Shown here piece after piece: positions 37,306 to 45,919 of a stretch of DNA of 64,000 nt. Within the stretch, counting starts at the first letter, position 1; each line of letters begins with the position of its first letter. The translations under genes and the position numbers were made by a program. The DNA comes from an uncultured Bacteroidota bacterium (lineage in GTDB: Bacteria; Bacteroidota; Bacteroidia; Chitinophagales; Chitinophagaceae): the NCBI GenBank assembly GCA_937928385.1, contig CALEZD010000035.1, positions 4,441 to 68,440 on the forward strand, given 5' to 3'. Below the pieces are notes generated by a model. It saw only the letters and a list, made by a program, of their open reading frames with translations, was not told where the DNA came from and ran no database searches.

Positions 37306-38040
37306 ATGTCCACAATAACATATCTGCCTTATAAAGACAAAATATATATTACCTGCAACCGGGATGACCGGCCGTCGAAGCATGAGGCACTGGCGCCCGC
37401 GGTTAAGAACTTTTCATCGGGCAAGATACTCTTTCCGCAAAATGCACAGACAGGCGGTACCTGGGTAGGCATACACAACAACGGCAATGCAATGGCAATG
37501 GTGCAGGGCGCTTATGCCCCACACATTCGCAAAGATAGCTACCGGGCCAACAGGGGTGTTGTCTTCCTGGATATATTTGATGCGGACAACCCGGTAAGAA
37601 AATTCAACGAAGCAGACCTGACCGATATTGAGCCCTTTACACTGGTGGCATGGTTGAAACAAAATGGCACCCTCTGGGAAATGCGCTGGGACGAATATGA
37701 AAAGTTCGTCACATCGCTACCGGCTGACATGCCGCATATATGGTCGTCGGCGACATTGTTCGATGAAGCGATGATGGAGCGCAGGCGCAAGTGGTTTGAC
37801 GAATGGCGGCTCTCGCAGGAAATGATAACGGGCGAGGGTATACGCTGGTTTCACGAGCACGGGGGCGAAGGCTTTGAACGTATGAACCTGAACATCAATA
37901 ACGGTACGACACATACACTCAGCATCACAGGCATTGAAATATCCGAAGACCGCTCGGTAATGTATTACCACGACCTGAAAACAGGTGAACACACGATAAA
38001 CGGCTGGCTGTTTGCCGACGAGAAGGCTGAAGGGCATTAA
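37306..38040 (+). CDS. NRDE/TANGO2-like protein
   Basis: A 244-residue protein of the NRDE (transport and Golgi organisation 2) family. The defining motif appears as CNRDDRPSKHEA near residue 18, a variant with Asp in place of the last Glu, and GGTWVGIHNNG follows near residue 50. Other family marks are NRGVVFLDIF and SSATLFDEAM. TANGO2 proteins have been linked to heme and lipid handling in eukaryotes; bacterial roles are unclear. It converges on the pyruvate dehydrogenase beta gene with an 11-bp gap. Confidence 0.86.
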   Translation: MSTITYLPYKDKIYITCNRDDRPSKHEALAPAVKNFSSGKILFPQNAQTGGTWVGIHNNGNAMAMVQGAYAPHIRKDSYRANRGVVFLDIFDADNPVRKFNEADLTDIEPFTLVAWLKQNGTLWEMRWDEYEKFVTSLPADMPHIWSSATLFDEAMMERRRKWFDEWRLSQEMITGEGIRWFHEHGGEGFERMNLNINNGTTHTLSITGIEISEDRSVMYYHDLKTGEHTINGWLFADEKAEGH

Positions 38041-38051
38041 CTCCCGTCCAC

Positions 38052-39035
38052 CTATTTCTTCATATACATTACATCTTTTACCAGCTTGACGGTGCGCTCA
38101 ATATTGGGCAGAGCGGCTGCTACCAGGTTGCCTGCGTAGTGCATATTGGTATCCGCTGCTGTAATACGTGTAACCGGTGCGTCCAGGTAGTCGAAGGCAT
38201 CTTTCTGTACACGGTAAGCTATCTCTGAAGACACACTGCCGAAGGGCCATTGCTCCTCAACTATTACCAGCCTGTTGGTCTTTTTAACCGACTCGATAAT
38301 AGTAGCCCAGTCGAGCGGGCGGATGGTACGTAGGTCTATTACTTCTGCTTCTATACCTTCTTTTGATAATTCTTCAGCTGCACCCAGGGCCACCTTCATC
38401 ATTTTATTGAAGGACACGATAGTCACATCGCTACCCTTGCGCCTTATATCAGCTTTGCCTATGGGTATCAGGTATTCTTCTTCGGGCACTTCGGCTTCGT
38501 CGCCATACATTACCTCGCTCTCCATGAATACAACAGGGTTTTCATCGCGGATAGCAGATTTCAGTAAGCCTTTTGCGTCATAAGGATTAGATACAGATAT
38601 TACTTTCAGGCCGGGAATATTGGCATACCAGCTTTCAAAAGCTTGTGAGTGTTGCGCACCCAGCTGGCCTGCAGAGCCGTTGGGCCCACGAAATACTATA
38701 GGGCAACCAAACTGGCCGCCGCTCATAGACAGTGTTTTGGCAGCATGGTTCAATATCTGGTCGAGCGCCAGTACGGCAAAGTTCCATGTCATAAATTCGA
38801 CAACAGGGCGGGTATTGTTCATAGCCGCACCTACAGCTATAGCTGCGAAACCTAATTCAGCAATAGGTGTATCAATCACACGCCTGGGGCCGAACTCGTC
38901 CAGCATACCCTGGCTTACTTTATAAGCACCATTGTACTGGGCTACTTCCTCACCCATCAGGAACACCTTATCGTCCCTTCTCATTTCTTCCTGTAATGCT
39001 TCTCTTAATGCCTGGCGAAACGCTATCGTACGCAT
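38052..39035 (-). CDS. pdhB: Pyruvate dehydrogenase E1 component, beta subunit
   Basis: A 327-residue subunit of the thiamine-diphosphate-dependent E1 that decarboxylates pyruvate for acetyl-CoA formation. Family marks are MGEEVAQYNGAYKVSQGML, RVIDTPIAELGFAAIAVGAA, VVEFMTWNFA and GAQHSQAFESWYANIPGLKV in the N-terminal pyrimidine-binding domain, and EAEVIDLRTIRPLDWATI with VIVEEQWPFGSVSSEIAYR in the C-terminal transketolase domain. Length is normal. The alpha subunit gene and the E2/E3 genes are not in the window. The other 2-oxoacid dehydrogenases are possible but the sequence best fits pyruvate. Confidence 0.93.
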   Translation of the reverse strand: MRTIAFRQALREALQEEMRRDDKVFLMGEEVAQYNGAYKVSQGMLDEFGPRRVIDTPIAELGFAAIAVGAAMNNTRPVVEFMTWNFAVLALDQILNHAAKTLSMSGGQFGCPIVFRGPNGSAGQLGAQHSQAFESWYANIPGLKVISVSNPYDAKGLLKSAIRDENPVVFMESEVMYGDEAEVPEEEYLIPIGKADIRRKGSDVTIVSFNKMMKVALGAAEELSKEGIEAEVIDLRTIRPLDWATIIESVKKTNRLVIVEEQWPFGSVSSEIAYRVQKDAFDYLDAPVTRITAADTNMHYAGNLVAAALPNIERTVKLVKDVMYMKK

Positions 39036-39089
39036 ATTTATTTGTCCGGTTATTATCTTAATAAAACAGGGTCTAAAGATAGCCCGTAA

Positions 39090-39620
39090 TTATTTATTAT
39101 CTGCTGGTTTAAAAATAACTGTACTGCTCATACCCTGCTCCGTCATTTGCAGCTTGAGCATCGTATCAGTCAGCGAGAGAATATCCATAGATATTTTGCC
39201 CAATTCATCTTGCCTGGCAGGCTCATCCAGCACCAGTTTGCCTTCATCGTTAATCTGCCATTTGGTAGAATCCACCTGGCCACTGAAGTTCATGATGACC
39301 GATCCGTCTTTACGAAATTCGAACCATGTATTTTTTACGGCATGATCCTGCATAGCGAGATATTCCGTCATTTCTTTTTTTGACACCTCGCGTACACTGT
39401 CTACGTTGGCGAATCCATAAATGGCCAAATTTTCTTCGGGAGTAGTATTTTTTCCGAATGTATCCAGGAAGCGCGTTTGTTCCGCCATCAGGGAATCAAG
39501 CTGGGTATTTTCCAGGCTGATAGCCTGCCATTTGCCGGTGAGCATAGATTTTTTGTCCTGCGTAGTGCAAGCACTCAATAATCCAACCATCAACAATCCG
39601 CTCAATAATGTCTTTTGCAT
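39090..39620 (-). CDS. Lipocalin-like lipoprotein
   Basis: A 176-residue protein with a lipoprotein signal (LLMVGLLSAC, cysteine near residue 18). The mature domain opens with LTGKWQAISLENTQLD and contains FRKDGSVIMNFSGQ, TKWQINDEGKLVLDE and LSLTDTMLKLQMT, the series of strands seen in small Bacteroidota lipocalin-like proteins. No ligand can be named. It lies 4 bp downstream of the DUF4476 gene, likely in the same operon (biotin carrier, DUF4476, this gene). Confidence 0.8.
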   Translation of the reverse strand: MQKTLLSGLLMVGLLSACTTQDKKSMLTGKWQAISLENTQLDSLMAEQTRFLDTFGKNTTPEENLAIYGFANVDSVREVSKKEMTEYLAMQDHAVKNTWFEFRKDGSVIMNFSGQVDSTKWQINDEGKLVLDEPARQDELGKISMDILSLTDTMLKLQMTEQGMSSTVIFKPADNK

Positions 39621-39624
39621 AATA

Positions 39625-40620
39625 TTATTTTGGTAAAATTAGCCTGAAATAACTTTTCCACTCCTGTGTAGATAAAAGATTTTCTAAAGGAGGGAAATTA
39701 TACTGGTCTGTTACCCTGGGGTACACCCTTTTCAGGAAGGTATATTTTTCAGGGTCGTTGTTCAATGATTCCGCAATCATCCTGGCCTGGTTGGAGGTAT
39801 AGCATGCATCCATTTTCGTTAACAGAAACTTCAGCTTCTGCTTTTCCGCCTTAGCCTGAGATTTGCTGTACAGATCCTCGAATTCAGCCTCATTCATAGC
39901 CGAGGGGCAATCGCTGTTGGTAACATAAGTACCGGAAGGGGGCGTGGCAGGAACAGGTTCGACAATATTATTATTATCATTCCCTGTTTCTTCTGAAACA
40001 GGTGCTTCATCCGGCTCATCTGTCTTTACATACCCACTTTGTTCAGCCACCGGCTGTTGCTGTTGTTCAGGTGGAGTGTTGCGCACTGTACGCTCATTAT
40101 TCAATTCTATATTGCCTATGAACCGAGGTTCCCTGTTGTTTCTTGCGGTAGCATTTGTACGCTGCTGCACTTTAGGCACAGGCTGTGCCGTAGTTTGTAC
40201 GGGGGCAGTTGTGGCATTCCTGTACACATAGCTATTGGCCTGTGGTACACGGTCGTCCTCAGCCTTATTGCCCGGGTAGAGATAAAACTGCTGGTGAATA
40301 TCGTACAAGGCGAATGAGCCATTTTTTTGCAGGAGCAGGAAACCACGAAAACCATCCTCGGGCACTACTATAGTAAACCTCTGTGCCGGGTACATATTCT
40401 GCTGAAATAAGACCTGGATATTGACAGCACCGGGTGCCAGCTGCGGTATTATATTATAGTTTTTGCCGTAGCGTGGCAGCATCTGGTCTTCGAACTTGAT
40501 ATAAAACGGCACCTGCTTATCGCCCTGGATATATATATACGAAAAGCCATTGGCTACAGACTGCAACCAGGCTGCCGATAACAGCAAGAGTAACGATATG
40601 TTCCATAAAAAACTCCTCAC
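39625..40620 (-). CDS. Exported DUF4476-domain protein
   Basis: A 331-residue exported protein: signal peptide (to about residue 24), an N-terminal beta domain (about 25-125, FSYIYIQGDKQVPFYIKFED), a low-complexity central linker rich in Gln, Pro, Glu and Asn (about 130-230), and a C-terminal DUF4476 helical domain (about 240-331) with FLLTKMDACYTSNQARMIAES and VYPRVTDQYNFPPLENLLS. It has one base between its start and the biotin carrier gene, so the two are co-transcribed. The function of DUF4476 is unknown. Confidence 0.86.
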   Translation of the reverse strand: MRSFLWNISLLLLLSAAWLQSVANGFSYIYIQGDKQVPFYIKFEDQMLPRYGKNYNIIPQLAPGAVNIQVLFQQNMYPAQRFTIVVPEDGFRGFLLLQKNGSFALYDIHQQFYLYPGNKAEDDRVPQANSYVYRNATTAPVQTTAQPVPKVQQRTNATARNNREPRFIGNIELNNERTVRNTPPEQQQQPVAEQSGYVKTDEPDEAPVSEETGNDNNNIVEPVPATPPSGTYVTNSDCPSAMNEAEFEDLYSKSQAKAEKQKLKFLLTKMDACYTSNQARMIAESLNNDPEKYTFLKRVYPRVTDQYNFPPLENLLSTQEWKSYFRLILPK

Positions 40621-40621
40621 A

Positions 40622-41122
40622 CTATTCCAGTTCTATCAATACAGCGCCTTTTTCTACGGCTGTACGCTCCTGTACATTGATTGATTTTACAGTAGCATCG
40701 GCACTTGCTTTCAGTACGTTTTCCATCTTCATGGCTTCCAGTATCAGTAGCCCGTCGCCTTTGGCTATCCGCTGGCCGGGCTGTACCAACACCTTCAGCA
40801 CCATGCCGGGCATGGGGGCTTTTATTGGCTCCACTTTCTGCAAGGCTTTCAGGTCGAGGCCCATGCTGGCCAGCAGTTGGTCCATTGGTTCGCTGATGGC
40901 TATGCTACGCAGGCTGCCATTTATAGACACAACCATTTGCTTTGCCTTATGGTCTATCTCCTCGATAGTAGCCGTATAGCTCTTATTATTGAATAATATG
41001 CTAATCAGCCCGTTGGGTTGCAACTGTATATCACCATCCACAGTCACCCCATCTATCTGCCAGTTATCCCCCTCGCGGCCTACCGAAAACGCCCGGTTTT
41101 CATTTACAGTTATTTGCAGCAT
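40622..41122 (-). CDS. Biotin carboxyl carrier protein subunit
   Basis: A 166-residue protein ending in a biotinyl domain (about 98-166) with the attachment motif EAMKMEN, biotin lysine K132, and the preceding PMPGMVLKVLVQPGQ hairpin. The N-terminal 95 residues are an acyl-CoA carboxylase-type tail with strands, as in biotin subunits of propionyl/acetyl-CoA carboxylases that lack a fused biotin carboxylase. The carboxylase and carboxyltransferase subunits are not nearby. It precedes the DUF4476 gene by 1 bp, an unexpected partner. Confidence 0.9.
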   Translation of the reverse strand: MLQITVNENRAFSVGREGDNWQIDGVTVDGDIQLQPNGLISILFNNKSYTATIEEIDHKAKQMVVSINGSLRSIAISEPMDQLLASMGLDLKALQKVEPIKAPMPGMVLKVLVQPGQRIAKGDGLLILEAMKMENVLKASADATVKSINVQERTAVEKGAVLIELE

Positions 41123-41271
41123 GCGCAGTTCCTGTGTTTGTTTTTTAATTGAGGTGCAAATTTAACCAATTAAGGGGCAGTTTACAATTTAGAGTTGATT
41201 TTACTGATTGCTTTGAGCTTCATGGTTATATGAAGCTATATGGCACATATAAGAAACTGGATTACAACAGA

Positions 41272-42345
41272 TCACCTCACCCCACGCCCCTCTCTGTGGG
41301 ATGGAGAGGGGTGTCCCGTTTTGTTAACTATTGTTAACTTGTTGATGTTTTTCTTTGGCGTTAACGAGCTCACAGGTTCGGTTGTTAACCGGTTGATGTT
41401 TTTCTTTGGCGTTAATCCCGCATTGTGCGGGACGTGCCCGGTTGTTAAAAAACGTGGTGTTTTTTTAGGCGCGAGTGGCCTCACCCCCCGCTCCTCTCCA
41501 CGGGGTAGAGATGGGGGAGTTCCGCGCGAGTGTTCCACCCCTGTTCCTGCACGTGCAGGATTACCCCCGCTCCCGCTGGTGGCGGGACCCCGAAATGGTC
41601 GGGGCAGGCAGGCGGCGGGGGACAGTGCTTGTTCCGGTGTTGCAATTGGTTCTTCGGGCACTTCGGATTCGGGAGTTTTCTCTGTCCGACGCGAGGAGAC
41701 CCCTACCCCAATAGCTATCGGGGCCCCAGGATGAGGACTTGTGTTTTGTTCTTCGTGTGAGTTCGACGCGAGATTATCTCCCTCTGTCCCTCTTCCAAGA
41801 GGGAATACATGTTCCTGCGTGTCTTTGCTTTCTTCTTTTTCGGCGGTTTGGGAGATGAGGATGTTGACTTGTTGCTGGAGGGTGGGTGTGTTGACGTAGA
41901 TGTTCTGGGCCTTGCGCCAGGTGTCGGAGCGGGTGAGGTAGTTGTAGAAGTTTTCGAGTCGGGTGTCCAGGTCCACAGCGCGGAGGACGGCGTACACGGG
42001 CAGGTCTTCTTCTACCCTGTCCAGGCCGTATTTGCCTTTGATATAACGCACTCGCTTGGTTTCCCCTTTTATGATTTTGGTGAGGACGGTGCGCTTTTCG
42101 TTAATGGTGAGCAACTGTTCTTTGAGCTGGTCGTAATGCTCGCTGTAAAACTTGCGCAACATACGGTTGTGCACACGTTCTTCGGTGCCGTTTACCCATT
42201 CGGCCACGTCGGGGCGGGCCATCAGGCGCGATACGGATGCTTTGAGGGATTTGACCGCGGCGCGGGGGTAGGTCATTTTGTAGGCTACCTGCGGGTCGCC
42301 CACCTGCATGTAGTAGATGCAGAACTGGAGGTGTTTTTTGGTCAT
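41272..42345 (-). CDS. Terminase-small-subunit-like protein with repeat-derived C-terminus
   Basis: A 357-residue frame with two unlike halves. Residues 1-175 look like a real protein: MTKKHLQFCIYYMQVGD, AYKMTYPRA and SRLMARPDVAEWV fit the helix-turn-helix start of phage terminase small subunits, followed by helical, charged sequence. Residues 176-357 are encoded by palindromic intergenic-type repeats and are low-complexity (HPGAPIAIGVGV, PSLPRGEERGVRPLAPKK, LTPKKNINRLTTE). The simplest reading is that repeats were inserted at the 3' end and stayed in frame. No large terminase, portal or other phage gene lies nearby, so this is an orphan. Stop position may not reflect the ancestral gene. Confidence 0.6.
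   Translation of the reverse strand: MTKKHLQFCIYYMQVGDPQVAYKMTYPRAAVKSLKASVSRLMARPDVAEWVNGTEERVHNRMLRKFYSEHYDQLKEQLLTINEKRTVLTKIIKGETKRVRYIKGKYGLDRVEEDLPVYAVLRAVDLDTRLENFYNYLTRSDTWRKAQNIYVNTPTLQQQVNILISQTAEKEESKDTQEHVFPLGRGTEGDNLASNSHEEQNTSPHPGAPIAIGVGVSSRRTEKTPESEVPEEPIATPEQALSPAACLPRPFRGPATSGSGGNPARAGTGVEHSRGTPPSLPRGEERGVRPLAPKKTPRFLTTGHVPHNAGLTPKKNINRLTTEPVSSLTPKKNINKLTIVNKTGHPSPSHREGRGVR
41275..41790. repeat. Cluster of short palindromic and tandem repeats
   Basis: Several element types are packed together. A C-rich unit of about 43 bp, typical of Bacteroidota intergenic repeats (reads LTPRPS-like in translation), occurs at 41275-41317 and 41479-41523. A 24-bp direct repeat occurs exactly at 41341-41364 and 41392-41415, with a decayed third copy near 41454. 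Hairpins are CCCGCA/TGCGGG (41417-41431), CCTGCACGTGCAGG (41546-41559), TCCCGC/GCGGGA (41571-41587) and CCCCGA/TCGGGG (41588-41604). A 63-bp unit at 41683-41745 matches one at 42463-42524. Confidence 0.8.
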
Positions 42346-42740
42346 GGGGGATAGATTTAAGATTCAGGATAGATGATTTATGATTTTAGGATTTACAATA
42401 TTTTTCAATAGCTAAATTACACATAAATGGTGATTATAACAAATTTATTTGTCCTGGCAGATTGTCCGGTGCGAGGGACCCCTACCCCGATAGCTATCGG
42501 GGCCCCTGGAGGGGGACTTGTGTTCTGAAGCAGAAATCCTTCGCGAGAAACCCCTATAGGGGGACTTGTGTAAATATCTCCGTAGTTGCGCTCGTTCGGC
42601 GTAACAGCCTCGATACGGGGAGCCATAGTACTCAGGTTTGTATTCTCATTAAATTAACACCAAAATACCCCAAAACAGGGCAGGGATATTTGGCTGGTAT
42701 TGATTAATATTACCTATCACATTTATTATGCCTGAACAGA
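42346..42740. repeat. Intergenic region with second repeat cluster
   Basis: No gene is seen in these 395 bp. 42463-42524 is a near copy of 41683-41745, built around the palindrome CCCCGATAGCTATCGGGG. 42543-42571 is a shortened copy that lacks the palindrome but keeps both flanks (GCGAG, ACCCCTA, GGACTTGTGT). The left part (42350-42420) is A/T-rich with short GAT-containing repeats. The right part (42600-42740) precedes the M1 peptidase and shows no exact TAnnTTTG box. Confidence 0.75.
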
Positions 42741-45320
42741 ATGAGCAATAGGTTACTACTCCTGTTATGTTTACCCGTTATATTGTACAGTTGCAAAAGC
42801 AGCCGCAAGACTGTGATGATGGACACCGTGACCGTAAAAGCATCGGACAGCCGCTACAGGGCTACTGCAAATATGGACTGGGATATTACCCATACCGATG
42901 TGGCACTGAGCTTTGACTACGCCACCCGCACTGCCAAAGGTATGGCGGTGATAGATATGCACCCTTACTTTTACAACAGCGATAAAATAGTACTGGATGC
43001 CAAAAGCATGAGTATTGAAAGCGTGACCGTTAACGGTAATAAAGGGAAGGTAAACTACCAGGATGACAGCCTGACTATATACTTAGACAGGAAATACCAC
43101 CGGACAGAAAACGTGCAACTGGAGATAGCCTATATAGCCAAACCTTATGCACAACCCTCAGGAGGCAGCAAGGCCATCAACGATGATAAGGGATTGTACT
43201 TCGTAAATACAGACTACAAAATACCTTACAAGCCGGCACAGGTATGGACACAGGGCGAAACAGAAGCCAACTCGCACTGGGTACCCACCTTCGACAAACC
43301 GAATGAGCGTTTTACCACACGCATACAGATGACCGTGGCGGACAGCTTTGTAACCCTGAGTAACGGGGTAATGAAAGGCTCTGTAAAAAATAATGACGGC
43401 ACACGCACCGATGTGTGGGAAATGGATAAGAACATACAGCCTTATGTAATGATGATGGCCATAGGCAAATATGCGGTAGTGCAGGACGAACAATGGCAGG
43501 GCAAAGAAATCAGCTATTATGTAGAGCCGGAATACGAACGCTTCGCCAAAGATATGTTCCGCCATACGCCGGAGATGGTAGACTTCTTCTCGAAAGTGAC
43601 GGGTGTACCCTACCCCTGGAACAAATACAGCCAGGTAGTAGTGAGGGATTATGTATCGGGCGCGATGGAGAATACTACAGCCACGGTTTTTGGTGAGTTC
43701 ATCAACCAGACTGACAGGGAGATAAGGGACAAAGACTACGAGGATATTGTATCGCACGAGTTATTTCATCAATGGTTTGGCGATTATGTGACGGCTGAAT
43801 CGTGGTCGAACCTGACACTGAACGAATCGTTTGCCACTTATGGAGAGCAACTGTGGGGCAGGTATAAATACGGAAAAGCATCGGAACAGAAACTGGCCTA
43901 CCAGGACCTGAACACCTACCTGGGGCAGGCAGAAAAAAACGATGAGCCGTTGGTACGGTTTCATTACCACGAACGTGAAGATATGTTTGACCGTATATCT
44001 TACCAGAAAGGTGCCAGCATATTGCGTTACCTGCATGGCATTATCGGCGATACAGCGTTTTACAAATCGATGCAGCTATACCTGACCGACAATGCATTGC
44101 AACCCGCAGAAGCACACCAATGGCGGTTGGCTGTGGAAAAGGTGACAGGCAAAGACTGGAACTGGTTTTTCAACCAATGGTATTACAGGGGCGGGCACCC
44201 CGTGCTTGAAGCGAAATATAACTTTGACGATAAAGGGCAGAAAGTGCAGATTACCCTGGCACAGAAACAGCCTGAGCTGTACAGGTTACCGCTAAAGATA
44301 AACGTGGTAACGGGCGATAATATATTCAGTGATATAATAGATGTGGATGAACGAACTACTGTAATCACCTACCCCTACCATAACGAAAACAGGCCGGCTG
44401 TAATAGTGGATGCTGCACAGTGGATGGCGGGGGTATTAACTGATGATAAAACCCCATCGCACTGGCTGGCGCATTATAAAGCCACGGGAGCGGAAGAATA
44501 TACATCGAAAGTACGGGCGATAAGGGCCAACAGAACTAACCTGGACAACGCCACTATACAGGAAATGTACCAACTGGCATTGAAAGACGGACAGGAGCAT
44601 GTACGTGCATACACATTGAACTACCTGGAAGCACAGAAGAACAAAAAAGTACAGGAAGCCTTTACACCTACAGTGCGAACAATGGCTATGAAAGACAGCT
44701 CGCACCATGTGCGTGCAGCAGCACTACATGTATTGGCCACATGGAAAATAAAAGACGCCCTGCCGGAAATGCACCACGGCATCAACGACTACTCGTACAA
44801 AGTAGCGGCGGCGGCATTGCGCGGATTGAGCGTAGTAGCCAAAGACACGGCATACAGCACAGCAAGGCGTCAGCTGACGACGAAACCCGGCGGCGAAATG
44901 CTGCCTGAAATATGGGCCGTAATAGCAGAGCAGGGAAAGGCAAGCGACACAGCCATGCTACAGGATGCGCAATACCGAGTAGCAGCAGGACAAAAGATAT
45001 CCCTGTCTATAGCAGCGGGTATCTATATGAAGAAAACAGAATCAGAAGAAGCATTTAAAGCAGCCATGCGCACCGCCGAATACCTGGTACAGTCTGAAGC
45101 CATCGGCAGCTACAGGGGCGCCATTGCCATTTATATGTACGATGCAGCCTACTATTACAAAGACCAGATTAAGAAAAATAACAAGGCGCAGACTACAAGG
45201 GCTGAGCGGAGGCTGAAGATGATGCGCCCGGTACTGGAAGGCATACGTGATAAAGAAACTGACAAGGACAATAAAACAGAATACGATTTATTTCACAAAG
45301 CGATATACGGGGCAAAGTAA
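42741..45320 (+). CDS. M1-family aminopeptidase lipoprotein with HEAT-like C-terminus
   Basis: An 859-residue zinc peptidase anchored as a lipoprotein (LLCLPVILYSC, cysteine near residue 17). The N-terminal saddle domain (about 45-250) leads to the catalytic domain, with the substrate motif SGAMEN near residue 309 and the zinc site H339-E-L-F-H343, 18 residues, then E362. A beta sandwich follows, and the last 260 residues are HEAT-like helical repeats (for example HHVRAAALHVLATWKIKDAL and KVAAAALRGLSVV) instead of the usual ERAP1_C domain. It probably trims peptides in the periplasm or at the surface. Its stop abuts the convergent coaE stop. Confidence 0.94.
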   Translation: MSNRLLLLLCLPVILYSCKSSRKTVMMDTVTVKASDSRYRATANMDWDITHTDVALSFDYATRTAKGMAVIDMHPYFYNSDKIVLDAKSMSIESVTVNGNKGKVNYQDDSLTIYLDRKYHRTENVQLEIAYIAKPYAQPSGGSKAINDDKGLYFVNTDYKIPYKPAQVWTQGETEANSHWVPTFDKPNERFTTRIQMTVADSFVTLSNGVMKGSVKNNDGTRTDVWEMDKNIQPYVMMMAIGKYAVVQDEQWQGKEISYYVEPEYERFAKDMFRHTPEMVDFFSKVTGVPYPWNKYSQVVVRDYVSGAMENTTATVFGEFINQTDREIRDKDYEDIVSHELFHQWFGDYVTAESWSNLTLNESFATYGEQLWGRYKYGKASEQKLAYQDLNTYLGQAEKNDEPLVRFHYHEREDMFDRISYQKGASILRYLHGIIGDTAFYKSMQLYLTDNALQPAEAHQWRLAVEKVTGKDWNWFFNQWYYRGGHPVLEAKYNFDDKGQKVQITLAQKQPELYRLPLKINVVTGDNIFSDIIDVDERTTVITYPYHNENRPAVIVDAAQWMAGVLTDDKTPSHWLAHYKATGAEEYTSKVRAIRANRTNLDNATIQEMYQLALKDGQEHVRAYTLNYLEAQKNKKVQEAFTPTVRTMAMKDSSHHVRAAALHVLATWKIKDALPEMHHGINDYSYKVAAAALRGLSVVAKDTAYSTARRQLTTKPGGEMLPEIWAVIAEQGKASDTAMLQDAQYRVAAGQKISLSIAAGIYMKKTESEEAFKAAMRTAEYLVQSEAIGSYRGAIAIYMYDAAYYYKDQIKKNNKAQTTRAERRLKMMRPVLEGIRDKETDKDNKTEYDLFHKAIYGAK

Positions 45321-45908
45321 TCAGGCGGATTTAGCCAACAGTGCTTTGTGTATCTGCAGCACCTGCGGAATGAGCGCTGTGCTGCCGTTGTTGGTAATTA
45401 CATAGTCGCAGCGTTTCATTTTTTCCGCATCATCCATCTGGCTGGCTATTCGCTGCAATACTTTTTCTCGGGTCATACCCTCGCGCTGCAGGGCACGCTC
45501 GATGCGTATATTTTCGGGCGCTGACACGCCTATCATCACATCCATTTCTTTGTAGCTGCCGCTTTCAAAAAAAATAGCCGCTTCCTTTATTACATAAGGT
45601 GTGCTTTGTTGCCGCATCCATGTATTGCCATAAGCTATAGTGGCGGGATGCACCAGTGCGTTGAGTTGTTGCAGCAATGCTGGTTGTTGAAATACAATGG
45701 CTGCAAGTTTTTTCCTGTCGAGCCGGCCATCTATATATATACTGTAGCCAAAGAGAGAGCTGATAGATGCTACCAATGCTGCATCAGTTTCCATCAGTTG
45801 CTTAGCAGTTTCGTCAGCATTAAATACAGGTATGCCGAGTGTCTGGAACACCCGGCATACAACAGATTTACCTGCCCCAATGCCTCCTGTAACACCTACC
45901 TTCAGCAT
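45321..45908 (-). CDS. coaE: Dephospho-CoA kinase
   Basis: A 195-residue P-loop kinase for the last step of coenzyme A synthesis. The Walker A is GVTGGIGAGKSVVCRVF (residues 5-21), followed by NADETAKQLMETD, the LID-type LNALVHPATIAYG segment, EAAIFFESGSYKEMDVMIGVSAP, and C-terminal RCDYVITNNGS. All are normal for the family. It is the last gene of the nusB-DUF1573-yajC-coaE cluster; an 11-bp gap separates it from yajC, so it is probably co-transcribed. Confidence 0.96.
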   Translation of the reverse strand: MLKVGVTGGIGAGKSVVCRVFQTLGIPVFNADETAKQLMETDAALVASISSLFGYSIYIDGRLDRKKLAAIVFQQPALLQQLNALVHPATIAYGNTWMRQQSTPYVIKEAAIFFESGSYKEMDVMIGVSAPENIRIERALQREGMTREKVLQRIASQMDDAEKMKRCDYVITNNGSTALIPQVLQIHKALLAKSA

Positions 45909-45919
45909 ACGGGCTATGA

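Noticed and set aside
41341..41475. Possible CRISPR array
   Set aside because: Only two exact copies with unequal spacing and no cas genes; the repeat lies within a coding frame.
41240..41734. 164-residue plus-strand frame through the repeat cluster
   Set aside because: It is made almost wholly of the C-rich and palindromic repeats and has no non-repeat protein part.
41820..42345. Prophage remnant
   Set aside because: A terminase-small-like N-terminus alone is weak; no portal, capsid, integrase or attachment site is present nearby.
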